This document shows positions 10,403-22,077 of a stretch of 64,000 nt of DNA, one piece after another. The first letter of the stretch is position 1. Each line of letters opens with the position of its first letter. The notes below the pieces were generated by a model that saw only the letters and a list, made by a program, of their open reading frames with translations, ran no database searches and had not been told where the DNA came from. Origin of the DNA: Aphelocoma coerulescens (lineage: Eukaryota > Chordata > Aves > Passeriformes > Corvidae); the NCBI RefSeq assembly GCF_041296385.1, contig NC_091015.1, positions 90,008,004-90,072,003 of the forward strand, given 5' to 3'. The translations under genes and the position numbers were made by a program.

Positions 10403-12552
10403 GCAGAGCTCCTGTCTACTTGCACAGCTGTCTAGGGAGAAAACTTACACATCTTTATAAACATTCCTTATGCTTGTGACAGTTCAGTACTCTGAATGGG
10501 CCTACTGAAGTACATTTCAGATTTTTTCTTTAAAAAATGATGCTACAGCTATACTGTCTTGAAGAACTCATTATTGCCTGTTAAAAACCACACACACCAC
10601 TTTTCTTTGCTTTACACTTGCTAAAGTGCCCCAAACAAAACTGTCAATTCATGTTTAAAAAAAAAATAAGGCCCTAGTCTAAAGCCATTTTATCCATGCA
10701 TTTAAAAGCAAAAACTGAAATAATGAGATCAGAACAAAGGATTTACTTCAGTTGAATTTATTTGGCAGCATCATTTATGTTACTGGAGATGGCATCAGAG
10801 TGTTACCTAAAATAAATCCTCATTATTTCCAAACAATGCACTACTGAGCAACAACATCAGTACATTAAGTAGCATTGCAATTACTGATATTGTCTCACTA
10901 AATAAATTCTATAGATTTTACAAGTGGTTCCAAAGCAACTAAAGGCAAAATTACAGAATAAATGAAGATAAATATGTCAGCCAGCACAATGATCCTGTGA
11001 TTTTTATGTTTAAGCCAACAATATTTTTGTTATAACTACACCACTGCAGAAGGAAATGTAACCACAGGATTCAAAGTTCCTATTAAAGAAAAACGATTTT
11101 TTTTCATTAACACAAAACAGTTACTTTAAGAAATTCTACTAATTCAGTATCACATTCTTGCAAGACTCTGCAGCTCTACCATTTCTGAAAAAAAAACTCC
11201 AATGACAAAACTGTCAACATAAAAAAAAAAATTGTACCGTTTATAGCTAGACAGCCTTTTTCTTTAAAATGTATTCTACAAATCACTCTTGAATTTTAAC
11301 ATATGAATGGCTGTACATAAACTGTTTCTGTTATCAGCACTGCTTTTCCACCCAAGCAAAGCTGGTTCTATGGGCACTTTGAGAACAGCAGACTGACTGG
11401 ACAGCTCTAGCTCTTCTGTGAACTGGCAAGCAGTCAGCATGTCTCAAAAAAGTCTAAAATAACTTTCCAGACCTCCCTTAGAAAAGATAGCACCTTTGAG
11501 AAAAGGAACAATGATTTAATACAGTTCACACGAGAATTCAGAGGTCTGTAAGTCTCCACACTTCCAAATGGGAGCAGAATGCAAGGTAAAGAAGCACAAC
11601 AAAGAGATGGGTTTTGTAATTGTTAGTACCTGGTTAATTTCCCCTCTGTGCAATATTTTGCTCAGTCACTATGTCCGGGCCAAGAATAAAATGCCACCTA
11701 ACAGGGGAAGGGTAGCATGCAGTCAGCAGACCATTGTATCACAGTGCTCCTCTTGAGAAGATGAATTGCCTTGAAAATATCCCTTCCTCCCCGCCAAAAC
11801 ATCATCTTGGTCCAACAGGCAGCTGTCAGATATTTTTCATTAACATGAAACATATGCTGGTGTTCACACATGCACTACAATCCTTACTCCTGCAATGGAG
11901 AGAGCTCCTTTTTATGTTTGACTGTAAGCCAAAAGCGTTTTCGTGCCCACACCTGTCTTCAAGAAGAGGATTTTGAAATGCTGGAATTAGAACTGAACCA
12001 CATGTCATAACAGGAAAAGTTAAAGCATAAGTAGCCTCTCAGTGTTTGCTCATAAATGACCTTTATCAACGAGAGCAGCCCTACTGAACTGTGATGGAGC
12101 AGTTATTGCAAACACACATGGCATGGACAAAGTATTTGGTATCTCTATTTATTGATCAGTATATTTTCCTGGCCAAAAATTTTCTGCTGTACCCAAAGAA
12201 TTTTCTTGTTACTTGACTCACTACTTCTACTGATGGCAGGGCAGGACCAAAAAAAAACAACAAAAAACCACAAAACACCATAAAAGAAATTCAAGCTTTG
12301 CAAAATGCCTGTGTTGGCTTTCACTCTTAGTCTTTCTTCACCTAGAAGAAAATTCCATCCTCAGTGCAATGCAAGAATTTATAATCCTTTTTCTTTATTT
12401 ATTTAATTTATGCTCTAAGTACTTGTAGAATTACACATTAAAGATGTATTAAAATACACTGTCATTCTAAGACAAAGAAAAGGTAGTCAGACTTGGAACT
12501 TGAGCCTCAAGTTAAATGTAACATTTTATTTAACATAACTGCATATGAGAGG
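10403..12552. other. AT-rich unique sequence with A-rich tracts
   Basis: No gene was recognised. An A-rich run of about 43 bases lies at 12248-12290, and smaller A runs occur near 10654 and 11220. Open frames here are short and unconvincing. Confidence 0.45.
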
Positions 12553-12654
12553 TGTAGTGGTTTGGTCCAAAATACTCATTACTGTTTACCTTCTGTGAAA
12601 TAAGAATTAGGAGAAATGCAAAGCAGGCACCAAACTTGAAAGAATATAAAGAAG

Positions 12655-12660
12655 TTTATT
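12655..12660 (-). terminator. LTR polyadenylation signal
   Basis: TTTATT on the plus strand gives AATAAA on minus, about 100 bases from the proposed LTR 3' end. It supports the minus orientation. Confidence 0.5.
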
Positions 12661-13017
12661 AACAGACCTAAAAGAAGGAAAATAAAATCATACCGCACCT
12701 TCAGAACACTTCTCCTCCCCCCACCTTTCTCCCCTCTCCCAGTGGCAATGTAAAAAGACAACCCTTGAGATGTTCAGTCTGTTTACCACTTCCATAATAA
12801 CCTTGTTCAGTCCATTTAGGAAGAGGAGTCTCTCTTGCCCATGCTATGAAAACATTATCACAACGAGACAGCCGCCCGGGTTGGTTCTCTGCTCGCATGT
12901 GAGTCCCTTCCCCGACTTGCAGCTTTTCCCACAACTACTTTCAAGGGTCCACTCTTGAAGGTTTTTGGGGTACAATTTTAAGGTTGAGTCATTCAGAAAC
13001 AAAAGTTCTCTTCACCC

Positions 13018-13150
13018 ATCTCTGGGAGCATTTCATCTCTAAGAACAGAGGCCCTTCTCCTTCCCTGGGAGCAAAGGGTCCTCCTCATCTTCATCTCTAG
13101 GACTATCTCTGGGAGCATCTCTAGGAACTGAGGTTTTCTCCTTTCCCATT
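13018..13150. repeat. Short degenerate direct repeats inside the LTR
   Basis: The motif ATCTCTGGGAGCAT occurs near 13018 and again near 13102, each followed by an ATCTCTA(A/G)GAAC-type phrase. The related TCCCTGGGAGCAAAGG and CCCATTTGGAGCAAAAG lie between and after them. This looks like an old tandem duplication within the U3 region. Confidence 0.45.
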
Positions 13151-13755
13151 TGGAGCAAAAGTCCTCATCGCTTCCATCTCTCCCTGTTCAAACTTCTCAT
13201 GAAATTACAGCTGCGTCAGCACCTGCCTATCTCAGCACAGGTGCTTTTGCTCACAAGCACGATTTGAACACTCCACCCCCCATATCTTCATGAAATTACA
13301 ACGGGTACTCTGATATATCATAGCTTCACAACAGACTTTCAGCTTTAAGCATCTCCTCTTTCTCTTCCCTCAGGTTTTCAGCTCTTCACAGCACTAAAAG
13401 GGTTAATCTCACCTAGGCCTTGCAGCTGGAATGTCGCTTATCAAACTGGAGGGAGGGGGGGAGCCAAGCCGCTCCAGCTGCCCACAGCAGCAGTGTAGGG
13501 GGTTCCGTGGGTGGAACAGGGCCCATGGCTCCAGGATGGCCATGACCCAGCCTGGCCTGGCCCAAGCAGGGCCTGGCTGGGCCCGCTGGCCCTCTCATGG
13601 GGCCTGCAGCCGCCTGTCCCAGCGCCAGAAACAAGACAGAGCTGTGGGGGGTGTTAGTCTATTCTTAAGTATGGATCAGAGGTGGTCACAACTTTAAGTG
13701 GCTTAAAGAATTGTCCATATTCAAACTGGCCACTGATAGGTTCTATCAGGTCACA

Positions 13756-14239
13756 GAGGAAGCTGTAAGCGCCCCTTTGCAAGAACATCACTTCCGGGAC
13801 TATGCTTGCTAACCCATGACAAGAGCTACTACAGTCCTGGATTAAGTATGAAGAGAAATTTCTAAAGAAGTATGAATGAAGTATTTATCCATTGCTTATG
13901 CAGAAAGAGAACCCATCTGTGACAAAAATTTATTTACAACTCTGGAAAAATGAGATTTTTGAACACAACCTAAAACCTTAGCAGAAAAGTCTTAATAAGA
14001 TTAATTGAAGTCCATATGACAAAATCTCTCAACTTGAAGTTATTTGCCTTTTGCAGATTGCTGCCTAAGGAATATGTGGAGGCAGGATTTGCCATTCCCT
14101 CAGTTGCCTGCACTTTTATCACCTACTTTCATCACATCCCTCTCTCTTTCACTACTGTAAGAGGATCAGTTGGGAATTTCATCAGTGTCCAGATAGGTAG
14201 GCAGATAGCAATTATCTTTCAATGAAAGCAGATATTTTC
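13756..14239. other. Unassigned sequence
   Basis: No gene or repeat was recognised between the LTR and the A-rich tract. Confidence 0.4.
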
Positions 14240-14381
14240 AAACAAAAACAAACCAAACAAAAAAAAACAAACAAAACAAAACCAAAAAAAAGAAAAAAAG
14301 AAAAAAAAACAACAAAAAAAACCCCCCAAACCATACAAAACCCAAAAGAAACCTAAAAAAGCCATAAAACACACAACACAA
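14240..14381. repeat. A-rich low-complexity tract
   Basis: About 140 bases are made mainly of A with scattered C (AAAC and AACAA units), with one C6 run near 14322. It could be an expanded tail of an unrecognised retroelement, but no retroelement body is visible upstream on the plus strand. Confidence 0.8.
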
Positions 14382-16769
14382 AGAGGACTTAGATCTTGCT
14401 ATTTCATTATTTTATTAAGAATCCATTTGGCACACACTCTGAACATCTGAACATTAATCTCCTGCAGTCAATGAATAATTTCATTCCTGTTTTGCCTTTA
14501 GACTTAAGGACACAGTGTTTACACCTCTCTCAAAGGGTGACAAAATGCTGCCTCTAGGACAAAAATCCACTTCTTTCAAGGATTTTTCTCACTAAAAAAT
14601 ACACTAAAAATAAATAATAATTGTATGTTTCTGCCACTAATATCTTCCCCAGCATTTCATCCAAACTTTTGTGTATTAACAGCTTGATTGACAACTACAA
14701 AAGCAAGTTAATGTGGTATCCTTAGTCTACATGAAGCACTGGATGCAGACCATCTGATCCATGTAGATAAAGTAATCAAAGTGCTTTAAAAAAAGATCCT
14801 CCAACACAGCCTGAAGCATTCAGGAAGGAATGGTCATTATGTTTGAGGAAAGGTCCATTTCAGCTTCCAGATTTGAAGTTCTGCTCACTTTAGGATCTGC
14901 AAGTCTCACAGTTTACCTAATCTCTAATTCCTAGTTTACTAAAAGGGTTATGTGCCCATGGCCCTAAAATTATAAACCCACTTGGCATCCTGAATTCCAG
15001 GTCTGATAGCACATAAAACCCCTGCATCATTTCTTTGGATCTGTCATATATGTAATGGAAACCAGACTTATAAGCAGCACTGGTAAAATCTGCTGAGCAG
15101 TCTCTGAGACAGAATAACCTGCACGGTCAGGTAATGCAGACCATCCTCACACCATTTTGTCCACTATTGCAAAAAGATCACTGGATACTTAGTAAAAATC
15201 TACCCAGCTGCCCAAGTAGCTCCCATCAGGAGCTACTGCTAAATGTCTTTGAGGTCACCACTGAATGTGACTGCTATGATGCTGCTGCTTCCTCATCAGC
15301 GCAGTCACTGTCACAGCAATAGCTCAGGGACTGTCTAGACTGACTGTCACAGATTCCCACCACATCTCTTTGATGAACACGTTTTCTCTTAGGCACAAGA
15401 ATCTTTGTCATCTGAATGTCTTTGAAGCCAGATTAACACCCATTTGGAGAAACCAAAATACTTACATTAAGCACTATAAATAGTAACTGTCTCACAGGTA
15501 GAATTTTACATTTTTTAACTCTCCTCTTCAACAAAAAAAATAGCTCAGGAGGATGGTATATATCAATACCATAATGTAAAAGTAAATGAGGGAAGTGATA
15601 TGCAAGGGACCAATTTTATTTTTCTAAGTGAAGTTTGATCAAAACCCAGAAAGTATCTGAATTTGATGCACTTTTTGGATTTTGAACCTCCAGCTTATGT
15701 TAAACTGGCATTTTGGACATATTTTAGTAATCCCACCCACTGTCCTTAACCACAAGACAAAAAAGAAGTCTTTTTTTGATCATATACAAAATTTGATCTG
15801 CAACACAGTGTTTAGAGTCAAAATACATATCATCAGATAAATACAGCTTAGACAGCAGTATGCCCCCCAGGTCCCCTTGTAACTGGTTACCATTGCATGA
15901 ATGGGGTAAAGAAGGAACAGGACATGTAGCTTCTTGCCTGAACAAGACATCTCCTAGTGCAGCACAGCATCTCAAGTGGCACATCACCAAAAAAACACCT
16001 AATGCATACTCACATACGTACACCTGGATGTTTTTCCAAGATTATGAATGAGCAACATTTGTTAAAGGAATACTTGACTGTGGGTGGAAGAAAAACACAT
16101 GATCTACACTACAATGCAGTTTCTGCTAGCACCCTAAAAACATTTTCAGTTCTCAGCACTGAGCTGGGCCTAGCCGCATTATCCACTTCAATAGCTCAGA
16201 TTTCTTCCAATTTCTGTGCATAGGGGACATCTCAGAGTTTGCATATTGGTATTTCAGCCCCATAAGAAGTTTTTGTAAGTCTATTTGAATACTGTGTCCT
16301 CTCTTTGATGGGAGGACACAGAAGCCAAGGAAAATGCAGGAGACATCACTCAACTGGATACTGAAAAACTTCAAGTGTCTTGAACTAAATCAGCCCTGCA
16401 GAATGAAAGACCTTGTAACACCCCGCACTTTCCAGTCACAGAATTTTCAGTCAAATCAACTCCTTGCCTGCTTTACCTTGGCTTTTGATGCCAATTAGAA
16501 GCCAAATTAAATCAGGCATCTATTTAGTAAACTTCCCCACATGGTTTTGCTCTGCATTTCAGTACATACTCAGCTGTTGCTTTAAGAAGGATTGATTACG
16601 TTTAAGAGCTTGCCCTCGCTTATCTGCTATGAATTTACATAAGCCCATTATGTAAGCCAGAATTTGGGCTCCTTACGGCAAGCTTGACACACCTCACATT
16701 TGTCTTCATGCTCAGTTTCTGTTTACAGTCACATCCATGATAACTTGTGAAGAAGAGTAATGCAAACGA
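14382..16769. other. AT-rich unique sequence, no gene seen
   Basis: No convincing coding frame, RNA gene or interspersed repeat. A short perfect inverted repeat, AGTAGCTCC...GGAGCTACT, lies at 15214-15236; it could fold but has no flanking terminator or RNA-gene features. Confidence 0.45.
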
Positions 16770-16900
16770 GTTACTTCCTCGGTCCCTTGTACCCCCGATG
16801 CCACCAAAGGCTCCGGCTACACCTCATGGATACACTCCTCCGGTTCCTCTGCTGCAGCGCGCCGCACTCGCGAGTGACAGTAGCTGTGCAGCGAGAAACA
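16770..16900. promoter_or_regulatory. Small CpG cluster, possible regulatory site
   Basis: In otherwise CpG-poor DNA this short segment holds about a dozen CpG pairs. Dense spots are GCAGCGCGCCGCACTCGCGA (16854-16873) and scattered CCGG/CCGA sites from 16790. It is too short for a classical CpG island. No TATA box, splice donor or coding frame supports a gene start, but the CTCF-like site at its right edge makes a regulatory element plausible. The CpGs could also be the remains of a decayed LTR. Confidence 0.35.
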
Positions 16901-16911
16901 CTAGAGGGCAA
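16898..16911 (+). promoter_or_regulatory. Candidate CTCF binding site
   Basis: ACACTAGAGGGCAA matches the vertebrate CTCF core CCACYAGRKGGCRS at 12 of 14 positions, including the invariant CACTAGAGGGC centre. CTCF anchors chromatin loops and insulators, and its motif is conserved in birds. This is a sequence match only; binding is inferred. Confidence 0.5.
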
Positions 16912-19314
16912 TAAGTGCCCTTCAATAAGCTTAAGGGAGTCCTAAGGTGTGCTTAACGCTTGGCTCCTTCTTAGTTTTGGCACGGATATTATCCTTCCTC
17001 GGTTGCACGCTCTAGTTCAGATCTCAAAGGATGTGCACATCGAACCTCTCTGGCCAGGCTACAGCAGCACTTGTGTGCTCACTGAACTGCTTTCCTTTCC
17101 ATCTATCCTTCTCCCACCACCATTCATTCTTCCCTTTAGAGAGTTATCCAAGTCTTTCAATGATGTGATCTTTTCCACGTGGTACATTTGTTTATCAGCT
17201 TTGCCATACTAAAGTACCTACCCATAACTGGAAAAAATTGCTTCAATGGAAGACAGGATTAAGTCTTGACAGTGGAGAGGGAAGAAGAGGGGAGTTCAGC
17301 TGATTTCCTTACAGGATTCTGTTAACACTAGTGAATAATCTTACAGATTTATGATTTTTGATCAACAAATCCACTCTTAGCTCTAATATGTTCTTCCCAT
17401 GAAACGTTTTCACTTCTTCCCAATAATAATCCTGAACAGAACAAATGTAATAGTCTTCTCACTTATATATGAAGATACTGTTTTCCAAAAAGGGTGAAAA
17501 AAATCCCAACCACAGAGCACTTGAACGTGTCACTCACCTATAGACTTGCATATGAAATTACATAAAGAAGAAAAATACAAAAAGAAGTTGTATGCAAGCC
17601 TTCCTTTTTACTGTTTCCTAAATTTGTCCCAGGTTTTTAGGGAGAATAGTTTTGCCACTTGAAAATTTTCATACCAGTTGAACAGGATAAATCACATTCT
17701 ACTGGGAAGACCATTCCTCAGGTGTTTCATAATTTAAATTTAACATGTTTTCTCCATGCCTAAGAAGCGTAACAGTTCCCAGATGGGGCAGAAGGAGTTG
17801 TAGAAGGATTTTTCAGGATTCATAATCCGAAGTATGGTAGAAACATTTAAAAAAAAACAGTAAATAGTGAGGACCTGTTTTGCCTATCTTCTTGGCTTCT
17901 CTTCCCACCTCCATTTTCCACCCACCTTATCTAACTCAGAAGTACTACATAAAGAAACTATTTGAGAAACATGCAAAAATCTGCTAGCCTTCTAAAAAGC
18001 CATAGTACAATTAGCTTGGTCTAGACTGCTGTGAAGTTGTGTCTTTTCAATAAAATAAAAAATACTAGTGGCTGTTCATTTAATATTTCCCATTTAATGA
18101 AGGGATGGAAGCGAGCATCCCAAAGAGGATGGGAAGCCATGCTGAAACATGCAGATCTTATCTGCAAAGACTGCATGTGTCAACGAGCAAAATTTAAAAT
18201 CCAATTTGTCTGAAATGTCTTATTATTTTGCCTTTAAAATTCATTAAAGGTTTTTAATTGAATAGTTGTGCAATATGTATTTGCTGCCAAACATTATAGG
18301 AATGTAGTGTTAACGAGGATCTTGAAAATTCTAACATAAAATGTGCTCCATGACATAGGCAGGCTTACAAGCTATATTTCTCCATTTTGACATGCTCATA
18401 CAACAGCAATGACAGTCTTATTCTTGATGGGAATCAGTCCCCACACAAAGAAAGAGAGATATGAACTGTGAGGAGTGTGTAGCAGCAGCTGCCTCGCATA
18501 AGAGCTCTGGGATGTGGACAGGCTTAGTCCTTGCACAGGTCTCCTGGAGCTGCAGACCAGCCCAGGTTGTGGTGCTTTATGTTGTATCTCTTGTGTTCAG
18601 GCTGTACCAGTATTTCCAAAAAAAAGGGAATATAATTCATACAGTCATGTGTTCATCCTTCCCCCGCTTCAACCCCTTTTCTTCCTTTCTTTTTCCCTTC
18701 TCCTTTCAGGCTTCTCTAAGCCCTCTAAACCCTTGTGGATCTTGAATACAGAAATTGTTCTTAATTAACCTGATCAAGACAGAAGCAAAGAAAATGTACC
18801 TTCTCATGCAAAGCCTTGCCCTGGCCCAACAGGCCAGGAATTGTGCATGTTCTACTCCCAGCCTTAGGCTTTTGGGAAAAGCTCATGCACACACACACAG
18901 AGGAACAATGGCAATGGGGGACCCCAAATAATCCCCTCCCCAGCTACTCCCATGCTCATCCCAGGAGCCATCAGCCCATCAAAGGCCCATCTCTACAAGT
19001 CCCAGGAGAACCTCAGCCCCCCTGCCCAGACATTGACCCATCAAGAAGGGACAACAGGAGCATCTCTCCAGAGTATGTTTCGGGCTCTGCCTACGATTAT
19101 TGGGCACATTATGGGATGCAAGGGAAGTGCATTTTGTGATTGCACAGGACTTACTGTAGGTTTTTGTGAGCAATGGGGCAAACGTGAAAGAATGGATAAG
19201 GGAATCAAAAGGGCTGATCACATATCAGCAGGTGTCCTCTCAGGATACTTGTCTGGCCCTGTGCTGCACCTTCTGTTCGGTCTTCTCAAACTATGTTTAC
19301 CTGAGGGGAGGGAA
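16912..19314. other. Mostly AT-rich unique sequence
   Basis: No gene was recognised. A short CA repeat lies at 18888-18899. From about 18800 the composition becomes more GC-rich and runs into the composite repeat block. Open frames around 18816-19443 (up to 163 codons) show no domain and overlap in several frames, so I do not call them. Confidence 0.4.
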
Positions 19315-19326
19315 CCTCTCTATTCT

Positions 19327-19353
19327 CTGTGTGTGTGTACATGTGCATGTGTG
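19327..19353. repeat. GT-rich microsatellite
   Basis: CTGTGTGTGTGTAC followed by interrupted ATGTGCATGTGTGC. It is an imperfect alternating purine-pyrimidine tract. Confidence 0.8.
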
Positions 19354-19796
19354 CAGGGCTCCAGCTACAAGCATCTGGAGGGCAGGTTTGCAAGTCAGCA
19401 TGCAATCTCCAGCAAATATCAAGGATGGCTTGCTGGTAGGTAGGTGAAGCACCCTGGGAGCCAACAGACTGCCTGTCTCCAAGAGTGAGGCCTCTGGAGG
19501 AGCTGGTTTTGGAAGGATCAGTGGGATCCTAGCCAGCTGCTAGGGCTTGGAGGTCAATAGAGACCCCCATCTTTTTGCTGTGTCTCTCCAATGAGAAGAC
19601 CATGGGGACTTGGCTATCAGAAGGACCCATGGGGTCCTGGCAAGCTGCACATGGAGGTCTGGACCTGCAGTTGAAGGGATGCTGTGGGTCCTATGGGCCT
19701 CTGTGTCCAGGCAGCATAAACTGGGGAAGCTGGGGGCCAGGGACAGCTACCTGGTAGTCTGCATGCCTAAGTCCTGCTGCTGGAGAGATCCATGGG

Positions 19797-19944
19797 GTAA
19801 ATATATGTGTGCATATATAATGATATATTTAATTATAATTAGTAATAATTGATGGCAATTATTAGCCATAATCCTATAATTGTTAGTAGTTAATATATAT
19901 TAATGACATAACATATAATTAATATATTGATAATATATAATACA
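19797..19944. repeat. AT-rich low-complexity segment
   Basis: About 150 bases with very few G or C, rich in TATATA, TAAT and ATTA words, including TTAATATATATTAAT, which is self-complementary. No gene. Confidence 0.8.
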
Positions 19945-19953
19945 TGGGATGTG

Positions 19954-19993
19954 GAGAGAGAGAGAGAGAGAGAGAGAAGGAGAGAGAGAGAGA
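19954..19993. repeat. (GA)n microsatellite
   Basis: About 12 GA units, a short AAGG interruption near 19977, then about seven more units. It is likely length-variable among individuals. Confidence 0.9.
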
Positions 19994-20282
19994 TAATTAT
20001 GTAATAATGTTTCACACTAAGAGACCTACACCTTGTTCAGCCAAAGAGGGGAACAGGATGAGGCCACTGGTGCCACTTGTGTGCCTGTCTGTGTTGATCT
20101 GCATGGTCAGGCAGGTACACACCTGTTGCACATGTGCAGGGTGGTGCATGCAGTGTGTTCATGTGCATGCACATTCCCTTACTGCCAATGCACACAGCCT
20201 CAGCACTGGTGGGAACCAGGGGTAAAAGCTGCAGCAGCATCCCCTCTGTTGGGCTACTGGACCCAGCTGCCCTCTGCAACAT

Positions 20283-22077
20283 ACAGCTTATATCTAGAAT
20301 TCTCTATATATTCTGGATGTTCTTGTAACCATCCACTCTAAAAACAGCTGGCTATGACATCACCTTCAAAAAGGGTTTCTATTCCCAAAGTCATTGACTG
20401 TTTAGATACATTTTGATCTCTTCAGTGGCTGTGCAGAACTAGACCCTCTTGTCTGCACCAACACCCACTGTAGCTCATGTGCCCCATGAGGCTTGCTGGA
20501 AGATAAGATCTACAACATAAGTTAGTGGTACCTGTTAGAAAAAATAAACTGATACCCTAAACTTTTGAAGTGATAGACTTCAAACTGGCAACTAACCATA
20601 TAGTTTACTGCAAAGCCTTTGGTGTCAACTACAAAGCACTGAAAATTGGAAAAAAATAAGGCCCTCCATTTTGTTACATAGGAGGGGTAGAAGCAGAACA
20701 CTACTATACCTAAAAAAGTTTGGATTTTGATTAACTGTGTTTCAGGAAAACCAGTCAGCTGAGGCAGATTATTAGAGAAACACACCAATAGTTCCCAGAG
20801 ATCCTAATCCACCTGGATGACCACTATCAACAGCCTTATCAAGAAAGCCAACTGTAAGCATTGATAAACATATTCTAAGCCAAGTGACTTTCTGCCTCTC
20901 CTGGGAGCACTGTGCCTGGGTTTCCCAGGAAGGGATAAGGTTCTGTACAAGACAATAATTCTTCCTTACCCTTGCCAAGAGAGTGAAAAACTGTTCAACC
21001 AAAACCAGAACAAAATCTCATAAGGTTTTCAGACAATTTTCATACACTACTTTAACTTTTCTTCAACTTCAGTAAGTATTTCCAACCTGTATGCCAGGAA
21101 GCTAATAAAACACTTCAGTTCCTTAACAATAATCACACTAGTACAAAAAAACCCACCAGCTAACCTAAGGACAGAGTCAAATACTAGGATTCTCAGTCAG
21201 AATTAGGGAGAGGGAAGAAAATAATTCCTGCTGATAAATTCTGACTTCCTAGGTAGTATGTCATGATCATGGCAAGTAAGAAAATCTAGCAGCATCATAT
21301 TAAGGAATCTCAAACCCAGTTTTCTTTCTTCACATAATGTGGAATAAACTAAACAGTGGCCACTCTGCTCATGCTTTTCTATTGTCAGCTCCTCTCCAAG
21401 TGATGCAACTGGTACACATTTTCCAAGTCACATACCACCATACTTGTATCATGGCCCTGACAGGTTAAAATACTTCCAATCTTCCCAGAAATCCTATAGC
21501 AAAATTAAGGTATTCCATTGCCACTTGTCCACTCAGGGACATATGGTGAGAGTGTGGGCAGTATAGCCACCTGATGCATACCAGTCAGTCGTTTGCATTT
21601 AATGGTTTCTCTTTCAAGAAACCTTTTGGCCCGAACACAGTCTGTCACTGCCTGAGACAAACTCCTCCCTTACAAACTCCAGACAGTAGACACTTGTTAA
21701 GTCTCATTACTTGCCTTCTCTGGTAAGAAGTACTTTTTCGCCTGACTCTTTCATCCACTGATCAGATTTCCTCCTATCTTTCATCAGGCTCAAGAAACAG
21801 AGACTAGGGAAAGCTTTCCATTAGTATTGAAAGGCTTAAAGAGAAACAACAGAATGGAAAATTTTGTCACAGAAAAAAAAAAGAAAAAACCAAACCCCAC
21901 ATTTAAGGCGACATTTTGTTTTTCTAGCCAAGAGATTTGGTTCCATTAAAGACACTGCCAGCTTGAGCTAAAGTTAGATTCCCAAAAAGCATGCTGTTAT
22001 ACTGCCCCAGCACAACAGATTCTCCAGACCTGGAAAAAACCAGTGTTAAGGGGCTGGTCTTGGTCTGTGTATTTTAG
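20283..22077. other. Unassigned sequence
   Basis: No gene was recognised. The segment at about 20770-21003 (GTTTCCCAGGAAGGGATAAG and neighbours) reminded me of a songbird LTR fragment, but I could define no ends, so it is not annotated. A short A-rich run lies near 21870. Confidence 0.35.

Larger units (their letters stand above)
12553..13755 (-). mobile_element. Long endogenous-retrovirus LTR, probably solo, flanked by GAGG
   Basis: The plus-strand left edge reads TGTAGTGGTTTGGTCC, the reverse of a typical LTR 3' end (...CACTACA). A minus-strand AATAAA lies about 105 bases inside it. The right edge, TATCAGGTCACA, gives a TGTGACC start on the minus strand. GAGG is present immediately outside both edges (12549-12552 and 13756-13759). 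A GC-rich portion (13430-13640) fits U3 sequence and also contains runs of repeated TCTCTGGGAGCA-like motifs near 13018 and 13110. At 1.2 kb it is long for an LTR, so the right part could instead be neighbouring internal or unrelated sequence. The left edge is much firmer than the right. Confidence 0.6.
19315..20282. repeat. Composite block of simple and degenerate direct repeats
   Basis: The block combines a GT-rich stretch (19327-19353), degenerate direct repeats (19511-19800), a 150-bp AT-rich segment (19797-19944), a GA microsatellite (19954-19993) and a second TGTGCATG-rich stretch (20145-20172). In the direct repeats GAAGGATCAGTGGGATCC (19512) resembles AGAAGGACCCATGGGGTCC (19619), about 107 bases later. 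CCATGGGG also recurs near 19601, 19626 and 19790. This looks like a decayed minisatellite cluster or an unrecognised repeat family. No protein is supported. Confidence 0.5.

Noticed and set aside
13413..13697. Gly/Ala/Pro-rich open frames on both strands
   Set aside because: These are products of the GC-rich part of an LTR, open in several frames at once, with no domain.
14240..14381. A-rich tract as the tail of a processed pseudogene
   Set aside because: No coding-like or cDNA-like sequence lies upstream and no target duplication is visible; bird genomes have few processed pseudogenes.
15214..15236. Inverted repeat AGTAGCTCC/GGAGCTACT as a terminator or structured RNA
   Set aside because: A single short hairpin with no flanking T-run or RNA-gene boxes; bacterial-type terminators do not apply here.
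20770..21003. Segment with GTTTCCCAGGAAGGGATAAG that recalls a songbird LTR
   Set aside because: I could not define ends, a polyadenylation signal or a target duplication; memory alone is not enough.
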